Positions 9,087 to 20,196 of a stretch of DNA of 64,000 nucleotides are shown one piece after another; position 1 is the first letter of the stretch, and the number at the start of each line of letters is the position of its first letter. The stretch is from NCBI RefSeq assembly GCF_018131225.1, contig NZ_JAFCMM010000002.1, positions 1,116,001 to 1,180,000 of the forward strand, written 5' to 3'. The translations under genes and the position numbers were made by a program. The stretch is from Bradyrhizobium sp. U87765 SZCCT0048. GTDB taxonomy: Bacteria > Pseudomonadota > Alphaproteobacteria > Rhizobiales > Xanthobacteraceae. The notes beneath the pieces were generated by a model, which was given only the letters and a program-made list of their open reading frames with translations, was not told the DNA's origin and searched no databases.

Positions 9087-10703
9087 TTACTGCGCGAGCG
9101 CGGCGGGTGGCACCAGATAGACCTTCCAGTGCACCAGCGGCCCCGACTTGCCGCGGAAGAAGCGCCGCGCCGAGATGTTGAGCTGCTCGGCATTGGCGGC
9201 ATTCTTCGCCATCCAGGTTTCGCAGGCCTGCAGGCGGTAGTCACCCTGATCGCAGATGCCGATGAAGCCGAAACGCTTCGCCTCGTCCATCGCCGTCAGG
9301 CCCGACGTCCAGACCTCGTTCGGCGTCAGCACCAGCGGATGGTCGGGGCTGTAGAAGGTCATCGGCTGGCCGGCCTCGGTGGTCGCCGCGACCACGGCCC
9401 AGCGCGAACGGTAGCGCTGATGCCACATCTGCGTCAGTTGCTGGGCGAATTGTGCGGTCGGGATCGAGGTCGAGCCGATGCCGACCGTCTGCTTGACGGT
9501 GTTCTGCGCGATCACCGGTGCGGCGGCAAGCGCGATCAGCGTCATGGCGAGCCAGATCACTGCGAGACGGGCGATGGCGATGCGCTGGACACGCAGCCGC
9601 GGCGTCGCGATCACCGCCAGCGGTACCAGAAAGAACAGCGGAATGCCCCAGTCGGTCTTGATGTAGATCGCAAACGCCACCGCCGCGATCGGCGGCACCA
9701 GCCCGATGATGGCCTGGATGATCCAGACATTGCGGGCCTGCGACAGGTTCACCGTTGTCCCGACCTGCCTGGTGCGGACCAGGGAACGCCACCACGGCTG
9801 GTTGAGCGGCTGCCAGAACAGCGCAATCCACGCCGCGAACAGCACCGGTGCGAGCAGCGCGATGTTGTGCCCGACGTAGAGCAGTGCGAGCTGCACGGAC
9901 TGGCCGCGGCCCGGCAGCTCATAGACGTCTCCCGCATACGTGAAGGGCAGGAAATCGACCTGCACGAGCCACCACAGATGCGGCAGCAGGCCGACGACCA
10001 TGACGACGATGCCGACCCACGGCGCCGGCGAGCGCAGGAAGCGGATGCGATCCGGATGCGCCAGCGCCGCGACGCCGGCCGCGCCGATCACCGTAACCGC
10101 CCAGTACTTGGTCATCACGCCGGCAACGGCCGCGAGCCCGAGCCATACGCCGGACCACGCGCTGCGCCGCTCGAACGCGTTGAGGAACGCGAGCACGATC
10201 AGCGGCAGGGTAACGAGCTGCAGCAGGTCGGTGTTGTACTTGAAGCCCTTGAAATGGAAGATCGGGTAGATCCCGAGCATCAGAACGGTGATGAACGCCC
10301 GCCTGTGATCGACGACACGCCGCGCGATGTACCAGCACACCACCATGCCGACGCTCACGGTCGCCATCGCGAGCGCATAGCTCGCCCAGTCGGCGACCGG
10401 GAAGACCATGAACCACAACCCGGCGACCCAGCCCGACAGCGGCGGGTGTTTGCCATAGCCGAGCAGGAACTTCTGCCCCCACGCATAGGCCTCGGCGACG
10501 TCCATGTGGACGTCCTGGGCCGCCTTCAGGGCCGTCAGGGTGACTGTCCAGAGTACCGCATGGAGGGTAGCGAACCAGATCACCAGGGCCGGCGCGGCGC
10601 GCTCGTCGGTCGCCCATCGGGCCAACCGGGCCGCCAGCACCCGCCATCCCCGCCGCCGCGCCCGCGGGGCCGGCAGGGCTGTGATCGATTGAACGTCCGT
10701 CAT
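9087..10703 (-). CDS. Membrane glycosyltransferase, family 39 (PMT/ArnT-like)
   Basis: A 538-residue integral membrane protein with roughly ten hydrophobic segments and a soluble C-terminal periplasmic tail. The first periplasmic loop holds the acidic AYAWGQKFLLGYGKHPPLSGW region in which family 39 lipid-phosphosugar transferases keep their catalytic Asp and metal-binding residues. It should transfer a sugar from a polyprenyl-phosphate donor to an envelope acceptor; the acceptor is unknown. I chose the ATG at 10703, which has an AAGG site 6 bp upstream; two alternative starts lie within 18 bp. It stands alone between convergent HPr and divergent lepA. Confidence 0.85.
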   Translation of the reverse strand: MTDVQSITALPAPRARRRGWRVLAARLARWATDERAAPALVIWFATLHAVLWTVTLTALKAAQDVHMDVAEAYAWGQKFLLGYGKHPPLSGWVAGLWFMVFPVADWASYALAMATVSVGMVVCWYIARRVVDHRRAFITVLMLGIYPIFHFKGFKYNTDLLQLVTLPLIVLAFLNAFERRSAWSGVWLGLAAVAGVMTKYWAVTVIGAAGVAALAHPDRIRFLRSPAPWVGIVVMVVGLLPHLWWLVQVDFLPFTYAGDVYELPGRGQSVQLALLYVGHNIALLAPVLFAAWIALFWQPLNQPWWRSLVRTRQVGTTVNLSQARNVWIIQAIIGLVPPIAAVAFAIYIKTDWGIPLFFLVPLAVIATPRLRVQRIAIARLAVIWLAMTLIALAAAPVIAQNTVKQTVGIGSTSIPTAQFAQQLTQMWHQRYRSRWAVVAATTEAGQPMTFYSPDHPLVLTPNEVWTSGLTAMDEAKRFGFIGICDQGDYRLQACETWMAKNAANAEQLNISARRFFRGKSGPLVHWKVYLVPPAALAQ

Positions 10704-10861
10704 CGCCATCCTTACATTCACAGTGCTAGAGCATTTTCCGGCGCGAAGGAATCGGGATTGCGGCGCGGACTGCGGTCTGCACGCTATGGAGGCCCGAAAT
10801 CTGGCCGGATTCGGGCCGCAAGGCGGTTGCCGCTGAACACCGCCAATGCTATCCCGCGGCC

Positions 10862-12667
<1,806 letters not shown>

Positions 12668-12818
12668 GCCGCCATCCGGCGGGCTGTTCCACCTCTGCCA
12701 GGACATCCCGGCGCGCGGCGCCGGCTATTCTTCCCTCCCCGATCTTCGGTCACCGGCGCGGAACGTTCCGCGCGGCGCCACGTTCTCGAGGCTCAGGCCA
12801 TCGCAACGGAGAGCGCCC

Positions 12819-13109
12819 ATGCCTCGTGGCGACAAATCCAGCTATACCGACAAGCAGAAGCGCAAGGCCGCCCATATCGAGGAAGGCTACGAGCACCGCG
12901 GTGTGCGCAAGGCGGAGGCCGAGCGCCGCGCCTGGGCCACCGTGAACAAGGACAGCGGCGGCGGCAACAAGAGCGGCTCCGGTCGCGGCGTGCCCGACAC
13001 CAAGGCTTCAGCGAAGCGTGGCGGCCAGGCAGCAGCGAAGCGATCGGCCGCGGCGAAGTCGCGCTCGGCGAAAAAGGCAGCAGCCACTCGTAAACGCCGC
13101 GCCGGCTGA
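12819..13109 (+). CDS. Small basic Lys/Ala-rich protein ('plasmid stabilization protein' type)
   Basis: A 96-residue protein rich in Lys, Arg, Ala and Ser. The N-terminal half (SSYTDKQKRKAAHIEEGYE and RGVRKAEAERRAWATVNK) is the conserved part of a family common in Bradyrhizobium-type genomes and loosely called plasmid stabilization protein. The C-terminal half is a low-complexity, histone-like tail (repeated KSA/AAKR). It may bind nucleic acid, which is inference from charge only. The ATG follows a GGAGAG ribosome site. It is single, between lepA and the convergent cyclic-di-GMP gene. Confidence 0.8.
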   Translation: MPRGDKSSYTDKQKRKAAHIEEGYEHRGVRKAEAERRAWATVNKDSGGGNKSGSGRGVPDTKASAKRGGQAAAKRSAAAKSRSAKKAAATRKRRAG

Positions 13110-13148
13110 GCCGGCAATCACGTCTGACGGAAGTGCAGACGCGATCGC

Positions 13149-15386
13149 TCAGGCCACCATGGTCTCGTCGCCGGCGGGCGGTGTGTCATCGCCACGCGCA
13201 AGACGCTGCGCCCGCAGCAACTGCACGATCTCCTCGTTGGGGCGAGCGCGGCTGAACAGGAAGCCCTGTCCCTCGTGGCAGCCCTCGAAGCGCAGACAGC
13301 TCAGCTCCGCCTCGGTCTCGACGCCTTCGGCGGTGATCGTGACGCCGAGCCCCTTGCCGAGGCTGATGATCGATCGCACGATCGCCTGGGCGTCGCGGTT
13401 GGCACCGAGGTCGTGCACGAACGAGCGATCGATCTTGATCTTGTCGAACGGGAAGCTGCGCAGGTAGCTCAACGACGAATAGCCGGTGCCGAAGTCGTCC
13501 ATCGAGATTCGCACGCCGAGCGCGCGCAGCGCATGCAGCGTCGCCACCACCTCGTCGCTCTTTTCCAGCAGCAGCGTCTCGGTGATCTCAAGTTCGAGGC
13601 GTTTGGCCGGCAGGCCGGACTGCTTGAGCGCGTCCATCACCACCGACAGCAGGTTGCCGGCGCGGAACTGCAGCGGCGACAGGTTGACGGCGACGCGAAC
13701 GTCGTCCGGCCAGGCCGCTGCATCCATGCAGGCGCGCCGCAGCATGATCGAGCCGACGGCGTTGATCAGGCCGGTTTCCTCGGCGACCGGGATGAATTCG
13801 CCGGGCGACACCATCCCGCGCTCGGGATGAGGCCAGCGCACCAGCGCCTCGAAACCGGTGACCCGCCCGCTCTTGAGATCGACCAGCGGCTGGTAATACG
13901 GCTGCAGCACGCCGTTCTCGATCGCCGCCCGCAGTTCCAGCTCGATGCGCCGCCGCGCCTGGGCGCTGGCGTCCATGCCGGGCTCGAAGAAGCTGTAGGT
14001 GCCGCGCGCGTCGCGCTTGGCGCGGGACAGCGCCATGTCCGCGCTCTTCAGCAGCTTCTCGGAATCGTCGCCGTCGCCGGGCGCCAGCGCGATGCCGATG
14101 CTGGCGCCGATCACCACCGAGTGGCCATTGAACAGATAGGGCTGGCTGATGACGTCGAGCAGGCGCTTGGCGAGCGGCACGATGTCCTCGGGCCGGCCGA
14201 TCTGGGCCTGCAGGATCGCGAACTCGTCCGCGCCGAGCCGCGCCACCGCATCGTCCTCGCGCAGCGAGGAGCGCAGCCGCTTGGTGACGCTGCGCAGCAG
14301 CTCGTCGCCGATGTCGTGGCCGAGCGTGTCGTTGACGGTCTTGAAATTGTCGAGGTCGAGAAACAGCAGCGCAACCTTCTCGCCGGAACGGCGGGTGCGG
14401 GCGAGAAGCTCGTCGAGCCGCTGCCGCAGCAGGTTGCGGTTCGGCAGGCCGGTCAGGCCGTCGTGCTGCGCGACGAAGCTGAGCCGCTGCTCGGCGCGCT
14501 TTCGCTCGGTGATATCCATCAGCGCCAGCAGCACCACCTGCCGGCCATCATAGACGAGGTGGCGCGAGTAGATCGCAAGATCGATCAGCGTGCCGTCGGC
14601 CTTGACGTGCTTCCAGGTGCGCGCGGTGTGCTCGTCGGCGCTGTGGTCGCCGGTCCAGGGCAGCTCGGCCTCGAATGCCTGGATGTGTCGGATCGTGAGG
14701 CGCTCGAAATCGGCGCGACCATAGCCGTAGTGCGCGACGGCGGCATCGTTGACGCTGAGGATCTGGCCTGCCGCCGGATCGCACACGATCATTGGAACGG
14801 GGTTGCCTTCGAACAGCAGGCGAAACGACGCCTCGCGCTGCTTCAGCTCGGTGATGTCGACGCGCAGGCCGATCACGCCGCCGTCGCCGGTCATCCGCTC
14901 TTCGATCAGGATGCAACGGCCATCGGCAAGCACCTGCTCATGACGGCCGTCGGGACGGTGCAGCTTCTGCAGGCGATCGGCGAGCCACTCCTCTTCGCGG
15001 CCGGCGGCCTCGGCATAGTCGCCACGCTGCACGCCGACGCGCAAGGTGTCTTCGAGCCGCGCGCCGGTCTCGAACAGATCGGCGCTGCGGCGGTAGATCT
15101 CGGCGTATTTCTTGTTCCAGAGAATGTAGCGGCCTTCGGCGTCGAGAAACACGATGCCTTCGGGCAAAATGTCGATCGCCTCGCGCAGCCGCTCGTGCGC
15201 CTTGCGCGCCTCGGTAATCGCCGCATCGGCCTCGGCCCGGATCTGGCGAACGTCGATCGCCGCCCCCTCCGCCTCGCCACGCAGGGCGAGACGCGGCGCC
15301 GGCCGCTGCGGCAAGCGCGCGACCGGCCGCATGCGCGGCCGCCTCACTCTCTTCTTGTCGATGACTGTCGGCCGCTTCTTCGGCAT
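13149..15386 (-). CDS. PAS-GGDEF-EAL cyclic-di-GMP protein
   Basis: A 745-residue cytoplasmic protein. Order: basic N-terminus, helix (about 45-75), two PAS domains (about 80-300), GGDEF domain (about 310-470) and EAL domain (about 480-735). The phosphodiesterase motifs are intact (FEALVRW, ETLLL, DDFGTGYSSLSYL). The cyclase signature reads GADEF instead of GGDEF, so the cyclase half may be weak or serve as a regulatory GTP site. No membrane segment is seen. Net activity is most likely cyclic-di-GMP hydrolysis, controlled by the PAS input; the ligand is unknown. Confidence 0.92.
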   Translation of the reverse strand: MPKKRPTVIDKKRVRRPRMRPVARLPQRPAPRLALRGEAEGAAIDVRQIRAEADAAITEARKAHERLREAIDILPEGIVFLDAEGRYILWNKKYAEIYRRSADLFETGARLEDTLRVGVQRGDYAEAAGREEEWLADRLQKLHRPDGRHEQVLADGRCILIEERMTGDGGVIGLRVDITELKQREASFRLLFEGNPVPMIVCDPAAGQILSVNDAAVAHYGYGRADFERLTIRHIQAFEAELPWTGDHSADEHTARTWKHVKADGTLIDLAIYSRHLVYDGRQVVLLALMDITERKRAEQRLSFVAQHDGLTGLPNRNLLRQRLDELLARTRRSGEKVALLFLDLDNFKTVNDTLGHDIGDELLRSVTKRLRSSLREDDAVARLGADEFAILQAQIGRPEDIVPLAKRLLDVISQPYLFNGHSVVIGASIGIALAPGDGDDSEKLLKSADMALSRAKRDARGTYSFFEPGMDASAQARRRIELELRAAIENGVLQPYYQPLVDLKSGRVTGFEALVRWPHPERGMVSPGEFIPVAEETGLINAVGSIMLRRACMDAAAWPDDVRVAVNLSPLQFRAGNLLSVVMDALKQSGLPAKRLELEITETLLLEKSDEVVATLHALRALGVRISMDDFGTGYSSLSYLRSFPFDKIKIDRSFVHDLGANRDAQAIVRSIISLGKGLGVTITAEGVETEAELSCLRFEGCHEGQGFLFSRARPNEEIVQLLRAQRLARGDDTPPAGDETMVA

Positions 15387-15774
15387 TCCGCACGCCCTGC
15401 ACTCGCATTCTGCGAGCTGGTGTTGTCGGCCAAGTGTCTGAAAAAACGGTATCTTGCGTCCGGAGCGACCGTAGGCGGGTCCGGAAAACTACGTCCCTGC
15501 ACCGCCGCCCGGCTGCCCTTTTCCTGGGCGCGAGCTCTCCTTCCACGCGATACTTGCCGATTTTTCGATCAAATGGCGCGCCACGGGGCGGTTTCGGCGT
15601 GTGCGACGTCGCCACCGGGCAAATCCGCCTCTGTTGCGGCCCCGTCATGGCGTGAACGATTGTCGCATCGCCATTCATCTTCAGGGTTAACAGATTGTTG
15701 CCCCGCCGCGCCAACATCCACGCCGGCGCGCATGACGCAGCGAAGCGCCGCGAGTTGGGCTATAAAGCCCGCGC
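15387..15774. other. 388-bp intergenic region, no gene seen
   Basis: This lies between the divergent GGDEF/EAL and mepA genes and should carry both promoters. I see no convincing small gene, RNA or repeat in it. Confidence 0.5.
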
Positions 15775-16707
15775 ATGCCGATCCGTCGATTGATTCTCGC
15801 TGCTCTGGTGCCGGCCCTCGTCGCCGTCGCGCCGCACGCGTTCGCACAGGACAAAGGCACGCTCGACCCCAGACCGCTGCCGCCGCTGGCCCATCCCGAC
15901 GATCCCGCGACCCCTGCCAAGGCGCTGTTCGGCCGCAAGCCGCTGCCGGCGGCGCTGCCGCCGCACTCCGTCGGCTTCTATGCCAAGGGGTGCCTCGCCG
16001 GCGGTGAAGCGCTGCCGATCAATGGCCCGACCTGGCAGGTGATGCGGCTGTCGCGCAACCGCAACTGGGGTCACCCGGCCCTCATCGGCATGCTCGAACG
16101 GCTGTCGACGAAGGTGCACAAGGTCGCGGGCTGGCCCGGCCTGCTGGTCGGCGACATCGCCCAGCCACGCGGCGGCCCGATGATCACCGGCCATGCCAGC
16201 CATCAGATCGGCCTCGACGCCGACATCTGGCTGACCCCGATGCCGAACCGCCTGCTGTCGCGCAACGAGCGCGAGGACATGTCCGCCGTCAACATGGTGG
16301 CGACGAGCCGTCTCGACATCGATCCGCGGGTATGGACACCGAAGCACCTGCAGGTGATCCGCGCCGCCGCGGAGGAGCCGGAGGTCGAGCGCATCTTCGT
16401 CAACGCCGCGATCAAGAAGGCGCTGTGCCGCGAGGCCAGCGGCAATCGCGCCTGGCTGTTCAAGGTGCGGCCGATGTATGGCCACGACTATCACTTCCAC
16501 ATCCGCATCAAGTGCCCGCCCGGCAATCCCGACTGCACGCCCCAGGAGCCGCCTGCGGCGAGCGACGGCTGCGGCCACGAGCTCGACTACTGGTTCAGCG
16601 ACGCGGTGCTGCACCCCAAGCCGCCGCCGGTGCCACCCAAGCCCAAGCCGCCGCTGACCATGGCCGATCTCCCCGCCGCCTGCCGGCAGGTGCTGCAGGC
16701 GCCGTGA
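15775..16707 (+). CDS. mepA: Penicillin-insensitive murein endopeptidase MepA
   Basis: A 310-residue periplasmic LAS-family metallopeptidase that cleaves D-Ala-meso-DAP crosslinks in peptidoglycan. A signal peptide occupies residues 1-24 (ending AFA). Zinc-ligand motifs are present: GHASHQIGLDAD (H-x6-D, about 140-151) and HDYHFHIRIKCP (about 238-249), with Cys pairs near the C-terminus for disulfides. The C-terminal tail is proline- and lysine-rich (PPPVPPKPKPP). It is followed 51 bp later by the tungstate-binding protein gene, with no evident functional link. Confidence 0.95.
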   Translation: MPIRRLILAALVPALVAVAPHAFAQDKGTLDPRPLPPLAHPDDPATPAKALFGRKPLPAALPPHSVGFYAKGCLAGGEALPINGPTWQVMRLSRNRNWGHPALIGMLERLSTKVHKVAGWPGLLVGDIAQPRGGPMITGHASHQIGLDADIWLTPMPNRLLSRNEREDMSAVNMVATSRLDIDPRVWTPKHLQVIRAAAEEPEVERIFVNAAIKKALCREASGNRAWLFKVRPMYGHDYHFHIRIKCPPGNPDCTPQEPPAASDGCGHELDYWFSDAVLHPKPPPVPPKPKPPLTMADLPAACRQVLQAP

Positions 16708-16758
16708 CGGCGCCCTCCTCCCGACGGCGCTGATCATTCCTCGTACCGGAGCTCCGGG

Positions 16759-17589
16759 ATGGCCGACCTTTTCCGAAGAGCGATGCTTATCGCCCCACTG
16801 ATTGCATGGGCGTGCGGCACGCCCGCATCGGCCCAGCCGCGCGCGATCACCGTCGCCTCGACCACTTCGACCGAACAGTCCGGACTGTTCGGCTTTCTGC
16901 TGCCGCGCTTCACGGCGACGACCGGCATCGCCGTCAAGGTGGTCGCCGTCGGCACCGGCCAGGCGCTCGACATTGGACGGCGCGGCGACGCGGATGTCGT
17001 GTTCGTGCACGACAGGCCGGCCGAGGAGAAGTTCCTCGCCGACGGCTTCGGCGTGCAACGCTTCGACGTCATGTACAACGACTTCGTCGTGATCGGTCCG
17101 AAAGCCGATCCCGCCGGGATTGCCGGCAGCGGCGACGTCCTTGCCGCGTTCCGGCGGCTCGCCGACAAGCGCGCCCCCTTCGTCTCGCGCGGCGATCGGT
17201 CCGGCACCCATGCGGCGGAGCTGCGAACCTGGAAGGATGCCGGCGTCGACCTCGAAACGGTCAAGGGCGCGTGGTACCGCGACATCGGCCAGGGCATGGG
17301 CCCGGCGCTCAACATGGCCGCGGCCATCGACGCCTACCTGCTGTCGGACCGTGGCACCTGGCTGTCGTTCCGCAACCGGGGCGATCTCACCATTCTCGTC
17401 GAAGGCGATCGTCGGCTGTTCAACCAGTACGGCGTCATGCTGGTCAGTCCTGCGAAACATCCGCAGGTCCATGCCGCCGAGGCACAGGCGTTCATCGACT
17501 GGCTGCTGTCCGGGGATGGCCAAGCGACGATCGCGGCCTACAAGGTCGGCGGCGAGCAGCTGTTCTTTCCCAATGCGGCGCAGCGCTGA
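16759..17589 (+). CDS. tupA: Tungstate ABC transporter substrate-binding protein TupA-like
   Basis: A 276-residue periplasmic binding protein. A signal peptide ends near residue 23 (ASA), followed by the TVASTTSTEQSGLFGFLLP oxyanion-binding strand characteristic of TupA/WtpA. Later motifs such as FVSRGDRSGTHAAE and LSDRGTW match the same family. It should bind tungstate, less likely molybdate. The permease gene lies convergent immediately downstream (10 bp between stops), an unusual arrangement because tupABC normally forms one operon. No tupC ATPase is adjacent. Confidence 0.9.
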   Translation: MADLFRRAMLIAPLIAWACGTPASAQPRAITVASTTSTEQSGLFGFLLPRFTATTGIAVKVVAVGTGQALDIGRRGDADVVFVHDRPAEEKFLADGFGVQRFDVMYNDFVVIGPKADPAGIAGSGDVLAAFRRLADKRAPFVSRGDRSGTHAAELRTWKDAGVDLETVKGAWYRDIGQGMGPALNMAAAIDAYLLSDRGTWLSFRNRGDLTILVEGDRRLFNQYGVMLVSPAKHPQVHAAEAQAFIDWLLSGDGQATIAAYKVGGEQLFFPNAAQR

Positions 17590-17598
17590 CAGGCCGCC

Positions 17599-18297
17599 TC
17601 AGGCCTCGCTGATCCGCGCGTTGACCATGAACGCAACGGCGCTCACCAGCACGCTGAGGGCGATCAAAACGACACCGAGCGCCAGCGCCAGCTCCAGCGC
17701 GCCCTTGCCCGTCTCCAGCGCAATCGCCGTCGTCATGGTTCGCGTGAAGCCACGAATATTGCCGCCGACCATCATGATGGCGCCGACCTCGGCGATGGCG
17801 CGGCCGAACGCCGCCAGAAATGCGGTCAGCAGCGACGCCCGGCCGATGACGAAGAGCAGTTGCAGACTGCGCGCCTTCGACACCCCATCGAGCCGCATCA
17901 GTTCGCCATACTCGCCCCACAGCAGGCTGAGAGGCCGGTGGACCAGCGCGATCACGATCGGCGTCGCCAGCACCACCTGCGCCAGCACCATCGCCGCCGG
18001 CGTGAACAGCAGGCCGGCAAACCCGAGCGGACCGGAGCGCGACAGCAGCAGATAGATCGCAAGGCCAACCACCACCGGCGGCAACCCCAGCAGCGCGTTG
18101 ACAAGGACGATCAGCGTCTCACGTCCGCGAAAGCGGCTGACGGCGAGCAGCCCGCCGAGCGGCGCGCCGACCACCAGGGCGATCAGGCTTGCCGACAGGC
18201 TGACACCTAGCGACAGCATCACGATCCCGAGCAGATCGGCATCGAACGCGGCGATCAGGGTGAGGCTCGACGCGGCGGCATGGAGAATGTCCGTCAT
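17599..18297 (-). CDS. tupB: Tungstate ABC transporter permease TupB-like
   Basis: A 232-residue inner-membrane permease with five or six hydrophobic segments. The EAA-type loop lies at about 140-160 (ELMRLDGVSKARSLQLLF), and the AFGRAIAEVGAIMMVGGNI segment is typical of TupB/ModB-type permeases. I chose the ATG at 18297, which begins directly before the first membrane helix; upstream in-frame sequence is Arg-rich non-coding. It is convergent with tupA and divergent from the molbindin gene. It lacks a dedicated ATPase here and might use the ModC encoded 2.6 kb away, which is inference. Confidence 0.88.
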   Translation of the reverse strand: MTDILHAAASSLTLIAAFDADLLGIVMLSLGVSLSASLIALVVGAPLGGLLAVSRFRGRETLIVLVNALLGLPPVVVGLAIYLLLSRSGPLGFAGLLFTPAAMVLAQVVLATPIVIALVHRPLSLLWGEYGELMRLDGVSKARSLQLLFVIGRASLLTAFLAAFGRAIAEVGAIMMVGGNIRGFTRTMTTAIALETGKGALELALALGVVLIALSVLVSAVAFMVNARISEA

Positions 18298-18509
18298 CCT
18301 GCCCTGTGTAACGGTCCGCGCGCCAAATCGCCATCGCCGGCGCGACGGCGCAGCCGCGACATTCCCTCGCCCCCCGAAACGGTCTACAAGGAAGGGATGG
18401 TGCCCCTGCCCGGGGTCACGCCAGCTTCGGGAACGGCGGTTCCTTGCCAGATTGAATGTCACAGGCCGTTCGTCGAACGGCATGACAATCCATGTGCGAG
18501 GACCTCATC

Positions 18510-18719
18510 ATGCGCATCAGCGCGCGCAACCAGATCAAGGGCACTGTCGTCGACATCAGGAAGGGCGCGACCACCGCCCATGTCGGCGTCGACATCGGCA
18601 ACGGCCAGATCATCACCGCCGCGATCACCAACGAAGCCGTCGACGAACTCGGCCTTGCCGTGAAAGGCGCGGCGACCGTCGTCATCAAGGCCTCCGACGT
18701 CATGATCGCGGTCGACTGA
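18510..18719 (+). CDS. mop: Molbindin (Mop-type molybdate-binding protein)
   Basis: A 69-residue single TOBE/Mop domain: MRISARNQIKGTV at the N-terminus and SDVMIAVD at the C-terminus are diagnostic. Molbindins assemble as hexamers in the cytoplasm and store or buffer molybdate and tungstate. I chose the ATG at 18510 rather than 18492 because the domain starts exactly there. It precedes the 168-residue secreted protein gene by two bases and stands near modABC, whose ModC lacks this same domain. Confidence 0.95.
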   Translation: MRISARNQIKGTVVDIRKGATTAHVGVDIGNGQIITAAITNEAVDELGLAVKGAATVVIKASDVMIAVD

Positions 18720-18721
18720 CC

Positions 18722-19228
18722 ATGCGCCGCCTTGTCATCCTGACCAGCTGTGCCCTGCTCATCGCCAGCGCCGCAAGTGCCGCGGAGCCGAGCGGCTGCG
18801 ACAAGTTCAAATGGCCGATCGACCGCGAGCGCGCAATCCTGCGCTCCGAGCCGCTCAAGCTCGATTCCGGCGCCAGCGCCGCGCCGGCGGCAACCCAGCC
18901 GGTCCGGCTCGTGCTGCGCCCGGCGGCCGAGGCCCATCTGCCGACGCCGCCGGAGCGATCGCAGAAATCGCCAGATACTTTTGCCGGCTATGTCCGGCTG
19001 CCAGCGCCGCCGGCTGCCGGGACCTATGCCATTAGCTTGTCGGCCGGTGCCTGGCTCGACGCCGTGCAGGATGGCAAGTCGCTGAAGACCGTCGCATTCA
19101 GCGGCGCGACCGACTGCGAGGGCATCCGCAAGGTGGTGACCTTCACGCTCAAGGCCGAGCCACTGCTGGTGCAGGTCAGCGGCGTCGCCGCGGACACGAT
19201 CACCCTCGCGATCACGCCGGCGCCGTGA
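18722..19228 (+). CDS. Periplasmic protein of unknown function
   Basis: A 168-residue protein with a clear signal peptide (residues 1-20, ending ASA). The mature part contains two Cys (CDKFKWPIDRERA at the start and TDCEGIRK later), which may form a disulfide, and a predicted beta-rich C-terminal half (TFTLKAEPLLVQVSGV). I do not recognise a named family, though the SGCDKFKWPI start recurs in secreted alphaproteobacterial proteins. It begins two bases after the molbindin stop, so the two share a transcript; a role in oxyanion handling would be guilt by association only. Confidence 0.75.
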   Translation: MRRLVILTSCALLIASAASAAEPSGCDKFKWPIDRERAILRSEPLKLDSGASAAPAATQPVRLVLRPAAEAHLPTPPERSQKSPDTFAGYVRLPAPPAAGTYAISLSAGAWLDAVQDGKSLKTVAFSGATDCEGIRKVVTFTLKAEPLLVQVSGVAADTITLAITPAP

Positions 19229-19261
19229 TGTCCCGGCATCCCGGTGCGACGCCACAACCCT

Positions 19262-19289
19262 TTGACCACGTTCCCATTCCTGCTAGTTT
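19262..19289 (+). promoter_or_regulatory. Candidate sigma-70 promoter of modABC
   Basis: TTGACC (19262-19267) is followed after 16 bp by an extended minus-10-like TGCTAGTTT (19281-19289). It lies 119 bp before modA. No ModE-type palindrome was seen, so molybdate control is not supported by sequence. Confidence 0.35.
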
Positions 19290-19407
19290 GCCTGCCGTTG
19301 TCCCGGCCGACCGTAAGTTGGCCGGGCGTGTGGGACGGCGCTCCTGCTGACAGATCTGGACAACCGCCGCGGGCGCCCTGTGCGCCTGCCGATGGAGCGC
19401 ATGCATC

Positions 19408-20193
19408 ATGATCCGATTCGTTTCCCGCCTTCTCGTCGCGGCCGTGCTGGCCGGCGCGGCGACCGCCCCGACCTTCGCCCAGGACAAGTCGCTGACGGTA
19501 TTCGCTGCGGCCTCGATGAAGAACGCGCTGGACGATGTCGATGCCGCCTACACCGCCAAGACCGGCGTCAAGGTGGCGGCGAGCTATGCCGCGAGCTCGG
19601 CGCTGGCGCGCCAGATCGAGCAGGGCGCGCCCGCCGACGTCTTTCTGTCGGCCGACACCGACTGGATGGACTACGCCACGCAGAAGAAGACCATCAACGA
19701 TGCGACGCGGATCAACCTGCTCGGCAACAAGATCGTGCTGATCGCGCCGAAGGATTCCACCATTGCCAATGTGGCGATCGGCGGAGGCTTCGACCTCGCC
19801 AAGCTCGCCGGCGACGGCCGCATCGCGACCGGCGACGTACAGTCGGTACCGGTCGGCAAATATGCCAAGGCCGCGCTGGAGAAGCTCGGCGCCTGGGAGG
19901 CGGCCGCTCCGAAGTTCGCGATGGCTGACAGCGTGCGCGCCGCGCTGACGCTGGTGTCGCGCAAGGAAGCCGCCCTCGGCATCGTCTACGAAACCGATGC
20001 CAAGGTCGATCCCGGCGTCAAGATCGTCGGTGTCTTCCCGGAGGGCTCACACCCGGCGATCATCTATCCGGTGGCCGCGACCACGACGGCAAAGCCCGAG
20101 ACCGGCGGCTATCTCGATTTCCTGCGATCGACGGCCGCGCGCACGATCTTCGAGAAGTACGGCTTCACCGTGCTGACCCGTCCCTCCACCTGA
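19408..20193 (+). CDS. modA: Molybdate ABC transporter substrate-binding protein
   Basis: A 261-residue periplasmic binding protein. The signal peptide ends near residue 25 (TFAQ), followed by LTVFAAASMKNALD, the oxyanion-binding first strand of ModA. SYAASSALARQIEQGAPADVFLSAD is the second signature. It delivers molybdate to ModBC. It begins the operon modA-modB-modC, with modB starting four bases after its stop. Confidence 0.97.
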   Translation: MIRFVSRLLVAAVLAGAATAPTFAQDKSLTVFAAASMKNALDDVDAAYTAKTGVKVAASYAASSALARQIEQGAPADVFLSADTDWMDYATQKKTINDATRINLLGNKIVLIAPKDSTIANVAIGGGFDLAKLAGDGRIATGDVQSVPVGKYAKAALEKLGAWEAAAPKFAMADSVRAALTLVSRKEAALGIVYETDAKVDPGVKIVGVFPEGSHPAIIYPVAATTTAKPETGGYLDFLRSTAARTIFEKYGFTVLTRPST

Positions 20194-20196
20194 GCC

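Noticed and set aside
10736..10775. Piece of a dispersed repeat (AGAGCATTTTCC type) seen in Bradyrhizobium genomes
   Set aside because: Only a short stretch matches from memory and no second copy occurs in the window, so it was not annotated.
13275..16007. Very long open frame on the plus strand across the GGDEF/EAL gene
   Set aside because: It is antisense to a clear PAS-GGDEF-EAL gene and has no recognisable domain; long antisense frames are expected at this GC content. The same applies to long antisense frames over chvG (5652-7571), lepA (10784-12706) and the glycosyltransferase gene (9129-10949).
18298..18509. Possible molybdenum-cofactor riboswitch or ModE site before the molbindin gene
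   Set aside because: No ModE-type palindrome and no convincing riboswitch fold were seen.
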